Notes: generated by a model not told the origin, from the sequence alone. Numbered from the stretch's first letter, positions 33,269 through 44,450 are shown. The stretch is DNA of 64,000 nt from Bromus sterilis (GCA_950022295.1 OX465598.1:95146001-95210000); one strand, 5' to 3'. Translations and numbers: made by a program.

Positions 33269-36200
33269 TGGCTCTAAAGAAGCGCTTTCGGGAGGCAGCC
33301 CGCAACGAATTTAGGTTTTTCTTTTTGCTTTTGTTCTGTTCTTAGTGGTCTTGATGATTGTTACTACTGTAGCAACATCATTGTATCTTTACTTTTCAAG
33401 CCTTCTGTCAAGTTTAGCCTCAGATTGCAAGAAAGGTCAAAAGTTGGTGCTTGCTGTCCAGAAACAGATTATGTCTGCTTGACGGAAAAATTCTCAATAA
33501 ATCACCAGATCATCTTTTTGATCTGACTTCTTCTGACAGCATGCTCCATACAATTACCTTTCAGGCGTCTGTTCAAAGTTTTTCGATTTGACTTGTAGAA
33601 GTACCTCGAAAAAATTCTCCTTTCTCTGCTGTTCTGTTTTTCTCAGCTTCTGCCCCGGTTTTTCTTTTCGCAGTTTTGCAATCCTTAAGCTTGCTTTTTC
33701 TTTGCAAACTTTTTTGGGCAGGCAAGAGAAATAGTAGCTCTTCTTGGAAATCTTTATTTGCAGTAGAGGAAAATTATTTTATTAGGGTACTAACCTCTCT
33801 AATCAGCCTACAATGAGTTATGTATGAAGGGAGTTTTCAAGTGCGCGATGGAAGGTGATGCAAGAAGATTCAGGAGTGTCAAACGATCAAGCCTGGGGAT
33901 GCCCATGTGCACCCCCAATAGATATTCAAGGAGACTCAAGCGTCTAAGCTTGGGGATGCCCCCGACGCATCCCCTTCTTCATCAACAATCATCAGTTTGT
34001 CCCTCGTTGCACTATATTTTTATCACTTCATGCGTTATGTGCTTTGCTTGGAGAGTCTCGCTCTTTACTTTTCTAGGTTTTTTTTGCTTTCTTTGATGTA
34101 GTAACAAGTTAGACCCAACTTACTCTTTTGTGTGGGAGAGATTCACGCTCCGCTTGAACTAGAACTCCTCATAAGATTTGCATGCTTATTCGTTTAGCTG
34201 TGAGCTTTTCTTTTTCTTTTCTTAGCTGCTGTTCTGTTTAGTTGTAGTGCTTTAGTTTTTCTAGAGCTTTTCTTTTGTCTTAGGTTGAACTTTCAATAGG
34301 TTGCATGTTTTATCTGGTTAGAGAGTTTGCCTGTTGCACTGAGTTCTGTGTCTTGACTGAAAGTAGGTCGTTAAAGTTCTTATTCTCTTTGTAGTAGTAA
34401 ATTACAATAGTTTTGAGGTATTGACTAGAGTAATGTTTGAACTTATGGTGTCAAGAGCTCTTTCCTATTAGTGATAGATGTCGTATTTTGGGCAATCCGT
34501 GTGTTTGCCGAAAACCAAAAAACCCCTGTTGAGAACTCTAGCTACTAGATGGATCACTAACCTCTGGAGGGTTCGAATATTAGAGTACACTCACGTACCA
34601 TGAGTCGAGGATGCGCAAGGATAACCCAACCCCCATACACTCCTCCTCGGGGTACCTGTCTCTTTGCGAACCTCCTGATTAGATTGAGAGTTACCGATAA
34701 CAAGTGCATGAGTTCTTCGGACTAATGTGAGTATTCGAAAGTTGACACTTCCACCCACATATACTTTTTCTAGCCTCTTCAGTACCGTGCATTGCCCTTT
34801 CTCACCTCGAGAGTTGGCGCATACTTCGCTGGTGCATCCAAACCCTTGGCATAATACGCTCTGTCATCATAAGCCTCCTTATATCTTTCCTCAAAACAGC
34901 CACCATACCTACCTACAAGGCATTTCCATAGTCTTTCCGAGATACATTGCCATGCAACATCCACCTTCTAATGACTTGATCTTCATGTCATACATGCTAC
35001 TTGCTTGATCGATGAGCCGCATGCTAGTTGGGCCTTGCCCTAATCATTGCTACATGACGCGCTAGTATCATTGCATATCCTTCTACCCTGGCAGAGGCAT
35101 ACATTTGCATCATGATAGTTACATTTTCTTTATGTGAGTACCTTTGTAAAGTGTGAAAGATCTCCTATATTCTTGTAAAATATAGAGTATTGCCCCTAAA
35201 GTGAGGAAAAGATCCCAAAGAGGACAAAATCAAAAGATCCCAAAGAGGACAAATGAGAGTTAAATAGAAAGAGCCATTGAGGCCACCAAAAGATAAAAAT
35301 AAAAGAGAAAAAGAGAAAAGAGGGGCATACTACTATTCCTTTTGAGAGATCCACACTAGTACTTCATCTTCTATCCCTTGTACTCCATAGATATCATCAT
35401 CATGCATATAGCTATGTGGGGACCCTTCACACAATAGAACTTGGCTTGTATATTCCAATGATGAGCCTCCTCAAACGAGCTCTAGGTCTTCCTGAGAAAG
35501 CAAGTTAGATGCACCCCCACTAGTTCCCTTGGAGAGCTTTTAGCTCACATGTGCATCCGTTGTATGGCAATCCCTACTCCTCACATCATATCTATCATAT
35601 GGCCTTCTCTCGCCTATGATTGTCCTCATTGATGTGAGCCTTTCACACCTTTTTGTCTTCCTCCCACACCTTCTTTCTGTTTCGCCTTTTAGGTGTCAAC
35701 TTTCTTGCTCACGCTCATCCATTGCATGAGTGCTCAAAATATCGAAAAGGAGTGGATCAATTTGACTTGTACCTGGCTAGTGGTCTGGGGACGAGTCCAG
35801 ATAAGAATCCAAAGGAGACCAAGTGTGAAACTTTAGTAGCTGCTGTCATGTTTAGCTCTTAGTTTTCATGCTTATCTTTTTAAAGAGCTTTTGTTTAGTT
35901 TGTTGCTGGAACTCTCTTGAGTTTCCATGTTTATCTTGTTTAGAGAGTTGGCTTTTTGCACTGAGTTGTGTCTTGACTTAAAGTAGGTAATTGAGGTTGC
36001 TTTTAGTTGTAGTAGTAACTTGCAATATTTTTTGGTATTGTTGTGAGTAATGTTTGAACTTTTAGTGTCAAGTGATTTAGCCTATTAGTTATAGATGTCG
36101 TATTTTGGGCAATCCATGTTTATTTTCGAAAAACTACAAAAACTAGTTGAGAACTCTAGCTACTAGATGGATCACTAATCTTTGGAAGGATCGGATATTA

Positions 36201-37455
36201 GAGTACACTCACGTACCATGAGTCGAGGATGCGCAAGGATAACCAAACCCCCATACACTCCTCCTCGGGGTACTTGTCTCTTTGTGAACCTCCTGATTAG
36301 ATTGAGAGTTACTGATAATAAGTGCATGAGTTCCTCGGACTAATGTAAGTATTCGAAAGTTGACACTTCCACCTTCCCATATTTGCTAGCCTCTTCGGTA
36401 CCGTGCATTTCCCTCTTCTAACTCCGAGAGTTTGTGTCTACCTCGTCGGTTCATCCAAACCCTTGGCATGATACGCTCTGTCATCATTAACCTCCTTATA
36501 TCTTTCCTCAAAACAGCCACCATACCTTCCTATCAAGGCATTTCCATAGCCTTTCCGAGATACATTGCCATGCAACATCCACCTTCTCATGGCTTGATCT
36601 TCATGTCATACATGTTCTTTCTACACTGGCAGAGTCATACATTTTCATACATCATGATAGCTACATCTTCTTTATGTTGAGTACTTTTGTAAAGTGTGAA
36701 AGATCTCCTATACTTCTTGTAAAATAGAGTGTTGCCCTTAAGTGAGGAAAAGATCCCAAAGAGGACAAATTTAAAAGATCCCAAAGAGGACAAATGAGAG
36801 TTAAATAGGAAGATCCATGGAGGCCACCAAAAAAATACAAAAAAGAGAAAAAGAGAGAAAAAGAAAATAAAAAGAGAGAAGGGGGCAACACTACTATTCC
36901 TTTTGAGAGATCCACACTCGTACTCCCTCTTATATCTTGTACTCCATAGAGATGATCTTATATGCATATAGGTATGTGGGGACCTTCACAATATAGAACT
37001 TGGCTTGTATATTGCAATGATGAGCCTCCTCAAATGATCTCTAGGTGTCAACTTTCTTGCTCACGCTCATCCATTGCATGAGTGCTCAAAATATTGAAAG
37101 GGAGTGGATCAGTTTGACTTGTACCTGACTAGTGGTCTGGGGACGAGTCCAGATAAGAATCCAAAGGAGACCAAGTGTGAAACTTTAGTAGATAGTAGTT
37201 CTCAACAACTATTTTTATCTCATATATCCCTATCCCCTTTCTTGCACGCAAACACCATTTGGAGACATTCGAGTCACGGGCAGCAAGAGCTCTTGCACCT
37301 TTTGTTCTTTTGTTGCTTGTGTCAATGCAAATATAGACTTGAATTGAATTGCATGCTTTGATTGATTTACTTAAAAGTCCTTTTATGGTTGTGTGGCATG
37401 TCACCACAGAAATTATGCTTGTTATCATTTACCTACTCGAGGACGAGCAGGAATT
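33269..37455 (+). other. N3 3' untranslated region with internal duplication
   Basis: The order is as in N1 up to about 35834 (polypurine-tract look-alikes near 33885 and 33946). The sequence then jumps back: GAAACTTTAGTAG is followed by CTGCTGTCATGTTTAGC, equivalent to about 34215. A second pass through the region follows, up to the tract at 37456. No gene is supported. Confidence 0.75.
34215..37190 (+). repeat. Imperfect tandem duplication in the N3 3' region
   Basis: Copy 1 is about 34215-35834 and copy 2 about 35835-37190. Landmarks recur: CTCCTCCTCGGGGTAC at 34640 and 36260, AAAGTTGACACTTCCACC at 34738 and 36357, and AGGTGTCAACTTTCTTGC at 35691 and 37044. The first two spacings are about 1620 bp and the last about 1353 bp, so copy 2 has lost some 270 bp. 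N1 and M4 have one copy. Confidence 0.8.
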
Positions 37456-37469
37456 AAGCTTGGGGATGT
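37456..37469 (+). other. Polypurine tract of N3
   Basis: AAGCTTGGGGATGT directly before the 3' LTR at 37470. Confidence 0.8.
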
Positions 37470-39041
37470 TGATACGTCCCAAACGTATCTATAATTTCTG
37501 CTTGCTCCATGCATGTTTTGTGTGACTTTGCCATGTTTTGCATGAACTTTCATACACTTTTGAACCTATTTGGACTAACCTATTAACACAGTGCACCCAG
37601 TTGCCAGTTTCTGTTTTCTGCTGTTTTTGTATTTCAGGTTTTCCTGCCATTAAAAGTGCTCCAAAAAATCACGGAAAATCTGATAAAAAATCAGCGCGAT
37701 GGAAGCTTCCAGAATCACCAAAGGAGCGGAGGAGGGCCACCCTAGGCCACGCCAGGAGGCCTCCTGGCTGACTGGTGGGTCCCCCCGGTGCCCCCCTCCC
37801 CCTATATTTAGCCCTCAGGGTGGAAACCCCTAATATCGATCCCTCTTTCGCGATCTCGCCTCTGTACTGCCGCCTCCGCCATTTCAAGATCGGGGCTGCC
37901 TGGAGAAGCTTCTCCGGGACCCTGCCGGAGCAAGGAACCCCCTCCGGGAGACCATCCATAGCCATGGACGCCTCCCGTATGTACCGTGAGTAGTCCCCCA
38001 TGGACCATGGGCCCGTGACCAGTAGTTATGTGATCTATCTCTCCCCTCTTTGTGCTTCCACTTTTGAGTCCTCGTGAGCTGCCTCACATGATCGAGTCAT
38101 CTATGTAATTTTCTGCTTTTGCTATGCTGAGTTTGTTGGGATCTGATGGATTATGAGACTATGTTCAGATTGTGATGAGTAATATATTTGGTTCTTCTCT
38201 TTTATATTTTTTTCTTGGGTAAATTCTTGCATGTTCTCCGTTGCGGTATTTGCTTTGGCCAAGTATTTTATTTGCAACTCCAAGAGGGAGCGTTATGCTT
38301 GATTGTGGGTTCAGCCCCTTGATGTCTAGCTTGAGTGAAAGAAACATGAGACTAGGGGATGTGCTGTTGCCACCAGGGATAAAACAACGTTGCTTGTACC
38401 TGCGGGTGCAAGGATTGTTTACTTTACGCAAAGTTCGTTTAATGCAGTCGTCAGTTGCTTTGAGTTTACACTTTGGGTGGGATTCGCAACTTAATACCAG
38501 CGAGATGTTCTGGATAGATATCTCAAGGTGGATGATTCGTAGTAGATGAAGATGGATTTCGGTCTACTATCCTTGGCGTACTGCCCATTGCTTTTGAGCC
38601 CTTCCTTTCTTTGCAGCATAGTTAGCATTGCGGTGCCTTCATAATCCTGTCAATTGCCCAACTGTGATTTGTTTGCCTCGCTAGCACTTTTATCTTCTTT
38701 TGGGAGAGAGACATCACTAGTGAAAATCACGGAACCCTGGTCTATCTTCATACTATTGTTTACGCCTTCAATTTACTTTTCAGTTGCTATCACTATCATT
38801 ATCTTTTGCGTTAATCCTTTGTAAACAGCAAGGCCGGAGGAATTGACAACTCCTCTGTACTCGTTGGGAGCAAAGTTATTTGTTGCTGTGTGCAGGTCCA
38901 CGTCAACCGCCTAATTTCTGGCGTTGTTGTCACCTACTTGTATCTCCTGAGTCCTACTGGTTCGATAACCTTGGTATCTTCACCGAGGGAAATTTGCTGC
39001 TACGCTACATCTCACCTTCCACTTGGGGTAACCAAAGAGGA
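37470..39041 (+). repeat. 3' LTR of N3, truncated at its end
   Basis: Begins TGATACGTCCCAAACG. It is collinear with the 5' LTR down to CTTGGGGTAACCAA, after which the normal GAGAAGCCATCA end is missing and pol sequence of X begins. The breakpoint lies within about 10 bp of 39041. Leader ORF at 37964-37993. Confidence 0.85.
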
Positions 39042-39050
39042 GTGAGAGAA

Positions 39051-40712
39051 CTATCCTGCGCATGGCAAAAACTTGCGGCGCCACTCGCCTCTCGATCTAT
39101 GGCGACTCCAACCTCGTCGTCCAGCAGGCGATGAGAGATTGCAACGCAGTCACAGATAACATGGCAGCCTACCAGAAGCTCTATAACACGCTAGAGGGAG
39201 GATTCGACGGCTGCGAGCTCAACTACATCCCCAGGGCAAACAACACAGAAGCCGACGAACTTGCGAACATCGGATCAAATCGAGGACCAATACCACCAGG
39301 CGTTTTCCTCGAGAACATCAACCAGAGATCAATCAAAACAAAGCCTGTGGCACCCAAAGTAGTCACAGAGGAAGATGACACAAATGAACAAGCATAGGTG
39401 GGAGCAACGAGCACAACTGACGGCACAAGCACCGAAGCAACCGAAGCCGAAGAACCGGCAGCACTCGAAGGCCTAGCCTGGGCAAAACCTTTCCTTCGAT
39501 TCTTAATCGAAGGCACCCTGCCACAGGACGTTGCAGAAGCCCGACGCATCAGTCGAAGATCCAAAGCATTCACAGTAATCAACAGACAACTCTATAAGCG
39601 CAACATCTCTCAGGTCCTCCAAAAATGTATTGACGAAGAAGACGGCAAAGCCCTGCTGCTCGAGATCCACGAAGGCACCTGTGGGAATCACGCGAGCAGT
39701 CGCGCACCCGTGGCCAAAGCCTTTCGAGCAGGGTTTTACTAGCCGACCGCTATGAGAAATGTAGAGGACATCGTGCGGCGTTGCATCGCCTGCCAAAAGT
39801 TCGCTAGCAGGCTGCACGCCCTAGGATCGGAACTCAAAACCATACCGTTGTCATGGAAATTTCCACATGGGGATTCGACATGGTAGGCCCACTAAAAAAT
39901 CCTCAAAAGGAGGACGAACACACCTACTAGTCGCAGTCGACAAGTTCACCAAATGGATCGAAGCAGTACCAATCAACAGCTCAACGACCCTCACGGCAGT
40001 CAACTTCATCAAGTCAATCATCTTCAGGTTTGGAGTACAAAATAACATCATCACAGACAATGGCACAAACTTCACAACAACAGAATTCCAAAACTTCTGT
40101 CAAGAGCGGGGCATAAAAATCAACTACGCATCAGTCGCACACCCGCAGTCCAACGGCCAAGTGGAGAAAGCAAACGGCCTAGTATGCGGAGGAATAAACA
40201 AAAGACTCCTAGCACCATTAGAACAAGCTGCAGGAAACTGGGCAGAGCAACTTCCCGCAGTACTATGGAGCCTGCGCACCGCCCCAAATAGCTCAACCCA
40301 GTATACACCCTTTTTCCTGGTATGTGGGGCAGTAGCAGTACTGCCGCACGACTTAAAATTTGGAGCCCCCAGAATATCAGGATACGAAGAGGAAGAAGCA
40401 GAAGAAGCGCTGCAGAACGACAAAGACATAGCAGACGAAGCACGAGACACAACCATCACAAGATCTGAAGGATACCAGGACAAACTACGCACCTATGAAA
40501 GCAGTCGCCTGCGGACCAGAAAATTCACAAAGGGAGACCTCGTGTTACGGCTGATATAGGAAAAAGTGCACAAGCTCGCCCCGCAATGGGAGGGGCCGTT
40601 CATCATCTCAGAAGTCATAGGAGGAGGCGCATACAGGTTGAAGAACCCCAAAACCAATGAGGACGTGGAAAATCCATGCAACGTAGCGAACCTACGCCTG
40701 TTCTACCCATAG
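39051..40712 (+). pseudogene. X pol remnant: archaeal-type RNase H end and integrase
   Basis: The RNase H end shows Y-G-D-S-N-L-V-V and R-A-N-N-T-E-A-D-E-L-A (two catalytic Asp). A linker follows, then the integrase zinc region (H-E-G-T-C-G-N-H, later C-I-A-C-Q), and a catalytic core with Asp in V-A-V-D-K-F-T, Asp in I-I-T-D-N-G-T-N-F and Glu in N-G-Q-V-E-K-A-N-G. The carboxyl end runs to F-Y-P and TAG at 40710-40712. Damage: stops at 39395-39397, 39740-39742 and 40557-40559, and a frame change just before 39867. It integrated element DNA into the genome when intact. Confidence 0.9.
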
Positions 40713-40809
40713 TCCTCCAGGCATTGTCAGAGACATTGGCAATAGCACCGATCGGCAACCCATGTAAAATTCGAAGGAATAAAATAATGTTGCCCAAAAC
40801 ATCTTACTC

Positions 40810-41236
40810 AAAAGCACTCAGAGGTTCGAGCATAAACTCCCCCCGAGAGACGCTATCCTCGCTCATGCGACTTATAATTAAAAGCACTCGGGGGCTCAAG
40901 CATACCCCCCCCCCCGAGAGACGCTATCCTCGCTCATGCGACTTATACTTAAAAGCACTCGGGGGCTCGAGCATAAACTCCCTCTGAGAGACGCTATCCT
41001 CGCTCATGCGACTTATACTTAAAAGCACTCGGGGGCTCGAGCATAAACTCGCCCCCCCCCCCCCGAGAGATGATATCCTCGCTCATGCGACTTATACTTA
41101 ACAGCACTCGGGGGATCGAGCATAAACTACCCCCAAGAGACGCTATCCTCGCTCATGCGACTTATACTTAAAAGCACTCGGGGGCTTCGAGCGCAAACCT
41201 CCCCCGAGAGACGTTATCTTCGTTACAAAAACACAA
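40810..41236 (+). repeat. Six copies of a ~70 bp repeat in X
   Basis: Units start AAAAGCACTCGGGGG-like at 40810, 40880, 40951, 41021, 41100 and 41170. Each holds a C tract of variable length, then CGAGAGACGCTATCCTCG and CTCATGCGACTTATA. The 79 bp unit differs by a longer C run. It lies between the pol stop and the reverse-strand gene. Confidence 0.88.
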
Positions 41237-41371
41237 CCTTATCTACAAACACCGGGAGACCAGAACACAAGACTCCCGCCAAAGCAACAAGAGCTTTCCG
41301 CAAAGAAAATCGCATCGAAAAAATGCACAGCTCTCTAGTCTTCACCCGATCGCAAGCGATCACCTAAAGAG

Positions 41372-41548
41372 TCGGGGGCTACTCCCATCGGGGGCGCTGA
41401 CGCGCACCCGATCCAAACTTGGAATAATTCAAAAAACAAGATGCGAGAGACAACCCAGTCTGACAAAAAATTCACAGCCTACGCTTGATTCTACAAAGCA
41501 AATGTAGCCTCGGGGGCTACTCCCATTGGGAGCGCTACCGCGGACCCG
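41372..41548 (+). other. Paired GC-rich module in X
   Basis: Two copies (from 41372 and 41510) of a motif with TCGGGGGCTACTCCCAT, then a GCGCT core and a GACCCGA/CACCCGA end. A similar pair occurs in Y at 62212 and 62341 with almost the same spacing. Role unknown. Confidence 0.6.
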
Positions 41549-41900
41549 AAGACAGTCTTATCCATTACAAAGGAGTCGAAGACAATCTTCTCATTACAAA
41601 GGAGTCGAAGACAGTCTTATCCATTACAAAGGAGTCGAAGACAATCTTTTCATTACAAAGGAGTCGAAGACAGTCTTATCCATTACAAAGCAGTCGAAGA
41701 TAATCTTTTCATTACAAAGGAGTCGAAGACAGTCTTATCCATTACAAAGGAGTCGAAGACAATCTTTTCATTACAAAGGAGCCGAAGACAGTCTTTCCAT
41801 TACAAAGGAGTCGAAGACAGTTTTTTCCATTACAAAGGAGTCAAAGACAGTTCTTCCATTACAAAGGAGTCGAAGACATTCTTTTTGTTACAAAGAAGTC
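41548..41900 (+). repeat. Twelve-copy ~29 bp repeat in X, alternating types
   Basis: Units have the form GAAGACAGTCTTATCCATT or GAAGACAATCTTTTCATT followed by ACAAAGGAGTC. In the first eight units the 30-base and 29-base types alternate strictly, giving a 59 bp dimer. The last four are less regular. There are no unique spacers. Confidence 0.92.
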
Positions 41901-42092
41901 GAAACGACAGTTATCACTACAGAAGGACCCGAGCAACTACAAGAAGGGCTACAATCAACTTCTACATGTGTGCTCATGCTCAGATAATTGGCACTTTCGT
42001 GCCACAACCTGACGGGCATCACCACAGACAAAGTAGCAACTCAGTCCGAGAAGAAGAAGGTCTCCGTCCTCCAATTCTACAAGGTGCCTCAC

Positions 42093-42713
42093 CTACTGAC
42101 GCAGCCGCTTGACGACCGGCTTGACATCCAGTTCATCCTTAGAACTAGAAGAGCAAGCACCATCAGCCGAGGAGTCAGCCGAAGAAGAATTCACGGGAGA
42201 AGCAGGAGAACCACCACTCGATCCATCAGAATCGCCACTGCTTGTTTCCCCCGAGTATGGATCCAGACGATTGCCACCGGCATCAAATGAACGAACAGTG
42301 ACAGCATCTTTGCCATCAAAATGATAGCAAAGACTATCTCCGTCACGCAAATTCAACTGACGAGAAAACGTCCTCCAGCCAGAGCCAAGGAAAATCAAGG
42401 ATGAGTTATCAACTTCCAACTCCACCCAAGAAGAAAACCTGGCGCATCCGTGAAGATGGAGCCAGAGACCCCTCAAATTAAGCTGAGAAGCAATGGAGGC
42501 AAAGGAAAACGGAAGAGGAATCCGGGCAGCGGTCCGGCTAAGAACACGCAAGAGAAAATCATGGCGCCAAAAACCCTCTCCCATGGAGGAAGAAAAAGAA
42601 GGAACCGACGCAACACCATGACGTCCTCCGCGTGAAGAACGAGGCGTGCAACCACCACGACCACGGCGGCCACGACCTCGCCCAGTTACACCACCACCAC
42701 GCTTGGACGCCAT
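42093..42713 (-). CDS. B3-like DNA-binding protein on the reverse strand of X
   Basis: An intact ORF of 206 residues (ATG 42713-42711, TAG 42095-42093). Residues 1-35 are a basic Gly/Arg stretch (GRGRGRRGRGG). Residues 52-146 fit the plant B3 fold in order: F-L-L-R-V-L at the start, R-I-P-L-P-F in the place of L-x-I-P-x-x-F, W-V-E-L-E-V, G-W-R-T-F, then L-R-D-G-D-S-L-C-Y-H-F and a final beta strand V-R-S-F. Residues 155-195 are Ser/Gly/Asp-rich, and the tail is basic (K-P-V-V-K-R-L-R-Q). B3 proteins bind DNA as plant transcription factors. Reverse-strand ORFs in this position are known for Tat elements; the B3 assignment is mine, by motif. It is the only element-encoded protein in the window that looks undamaged. 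It may have a TATA box of its own 69 bp upstream. Confidence 0.75.
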   Translation of the reverse strand: MASKRGGGVTGRGRGRRGRGGCTPRSSRGGRHGVASVPSFSSSMGEGFWRHDFLLRVLSRTAARIPLPFSFASIASQLNLRGLWLHLHGCARFSSWVELEVDNSSLIFLGSGWRTFSRQLNLRDGDSLCYHFDGKDAVTVRSFDAGGNRLDPYSGETSSGDSDGSSGGSPASPVNSSSADSSADGACSSSSKDELDVKPVVKRLRQ

Positions 42714-42781
42714 ATGAAGAAGAAGAAGAAGAAGAGAAAAATGCGAAGAATGGATGCCAAGGACAGGCAATCCAAAGGAGG

Positions 42782-42789
42782 TATTTATA
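42782..42789 (-). promoter_or_regulatory. TATA box for the B3-like ORF
   Basis: On the reverse strand TATAAATA, 69 bp before the ATG at 42713, leaving a leader of about 40 bases that contains a CTTCTTCTTC tract. Position and sequence fit a plant core promoter. Confidence 0.6.
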
Positions 42790-44019
42790 ACACAATCCAA
42801 GGGAAAACCAGGAAAACACGGAGAAGCCCAGGCAGCGCCATCATTAAATCAAAGACCAAACACGATGGGCATTACGAATTCCAAGACAAGATGCCTTCAC
42901 ACGGTCAGCACTATTTCAAGGACGCGTCAAGTCTTGCATGTTTCCAATACAAGCCTTGGAAACCCAACAGGCGCCAGGCAGCATGATGTTCAAATCATCA
43001 TTATGACGGTCCAGAAGACGCGACGGATCAAAAAATGAAGCATCATCATAGGTCATCAAACAACATGACAATGCATATCAGCGTGACATCTCATGAGGGA
43101 CGGATCAAGATAAAAGCAGTTGGAAAAAACCAAAAGATTCCAAAAGTCAGCTATTCCTTGATGTCAAAAATTTCTGATTCTAAAAATCTCTTACTCCCAT
43201 CGGGAGTACCTTTATTCGAGTTCAGGTGCTCCCTCACCCAGAAGACAAAGATGTGCTCGAGTGATCACTCATACCAGCAGAAGCAACACACTTTCAGAGT
43301 GCAGGTGCTCCCTCACCCCGAAGACAGTAAAGCATTCGAGTGACCACTCGCAAAAGATTCAATAAGTATTTGACAAAGTAATCTACTCGCGCACTCGACG
43401 ACTTTCCGAGTGGGTGCTTTCTTTCCTCGCCTGAGCATGCTACAAGCTCCGCGAATGACTACTAATAGCTCACTTGATTGTTTATTCCAAGTGGGTGCAT
43501 CACTAAATAGGCTCTGCGCCTCTACAAAAAACAATTATGCCTGGGCTACGACACACTGTACCCAGATGCCACGCAAGCTTAGCGTGTAGGTAAGACCCCG
43601 CTGCGCAGAACGGCTGGGCCAGGACTTGCCGCAGAGCGATTTCACTCCCGACCTTTTCCATGCGCTCGCATGATAGAAAGAGCCGAGCGGATGCGCTCAG
43701 GCTATTTGCTTAGACTGGCAGCAATTGATCCTATAAGACCTGCAGCGGCTTGACTTTGCTAGACACCGGTCGTTCCAGGTTCACGTCGAGGGACTTGAGC
43801 TTGATTGGGTTACTGCGGTATTTTCCACTAGCGCAATTCACCAAGGCTCGACCAGTCGATTCCTTGGGACCTTTTAGCTTAGCAATCCCTCGAAACAGGT
43901 ATTGTCATGGCTCAAAGCTGCCAGCGACCCGAGGCGGTGCCGCGCCTACAAACAATAAAGCGCTGACGAGTTCGAGTCCCTGCACGACTCTTCGAGTCCC
44001 CCAGGCACTCGGGGGCTAC
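42790..44019 (+). other. X region between the B3-like ORF and the 3' LTR
   Basis: No ORF is convincing. A ~90 bp near-repeat occurs at 43200-43345 (CAGGTGCTCCCTCACCC, then GAAGACA, then CGAGTGATCACTC or CGAGTGACCACTCG). The region ends with GCACTCGGGGGCTAC directly before the LTR, the likely polypurine tract. It would contain upstream regulatory sequence for the reverse-strand gene. Confidence 0.55.
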
Positions 44020-44450
44020 TGACGAGGGGGTGACCCCGCAACTCCTACGTATGAGGATACCCGGTGCGTATGAAGACAGAAGGCCTGCTGGGAAGCCCCA
44101 ACAAGCCCACGACTGGCCCAATCAAGCAACGACGTAGGAGTCCGCGACTGATATGGAAGGAGCCGCTTGGCGTACGAGGCAAGACTAGAACTAGGAAACT
44201 ATCTTTGTAACCTAGCATGGACTCCCCGAGACCTAGCCTAGTATATAAAGGCTGGGAGGGGAGACGTCTAGGACGATCCAATACACATCTACTCACCCGT
44301 TCTTGCGAGAACTCGCCTGGCCTCCTCACGAAATAATGTCAAGCAGGAAGTACTTCTCCTGTTAGCCGACGAGTATCGTCCAACCTGTGCCTTCTCTATG
44401 ACTAACCCAGGGTCCCTGACCATGGGATTTGCCGGGGCTGATCCCCGTCA
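44020..44450 (+). repeat. 3' LTR of X
   Basis: 431 bp with a perfect 5-base inverted end (TGACG...CGTCA), TATA box TATATAAA at 44242-44249, and the tract GGGGGCTAC directly before it. Confidence 0.8.
44242..44249 (+). promoter_or_regulatory. TATA box of the X LTR
   Basis: TATATAAA followed by GGCTGGGAGGGG, in the middle of the 431 bp LTR as expected for a U3-R boundary. Confidence 0.65.

Larger units (their letters stand above)
30291..39041 (+). mobile_element. N3: Athila-type element with an unrecognised ORF in place of gag
   Basis: 5' LTR 30291-31929, tRNA-Asp primer site, one long decayed ORF, a 3' untranslated region with an internal tandem duplication, polypurine tract and 3' LTR from 37470. 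The LTRs, leader and 3' region are those of N1, but gag-protease is absent. The left flank CTGGG (30286-30290) is the expected target duplication. The right end is lost: the 3' LTR runs into X pol near 39041. Confidence 0.85.
39042..44450 (+). mobile_element. X: 5'-truncated Tat-lineage Ty3/gypsy element with a reverse-strand gene
   Basis: Contains the end of a second RNase H, integrase, two tandem-repeat arrays, a reverse-strand B3-like ORF, polypurine-like tract and 3' LTR (44020-44450). The extra RNase H and a reverse-strand ORF between pol and 3' LTR are established traits of the Tat/Grande lineage. The 5' LTR, gag, protease and reverse transcriptase are missing. The right flank TACCT (44451-44455) is the expected target duplication in M4. 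Confidence 0.82.

Noticed and set aside
40120..40492. Reverse-strand ORFs opposite the X integrase
   Set aside because: Shadows of the integrase frame, with no start context or domain.
41548..41900. CRISPR-like array of ~29 bp repeats
   Set aside because: There are no unique spacers: units are head to tail, vary by substitutions, and lie in a plant retrotransposon. No cas genes.
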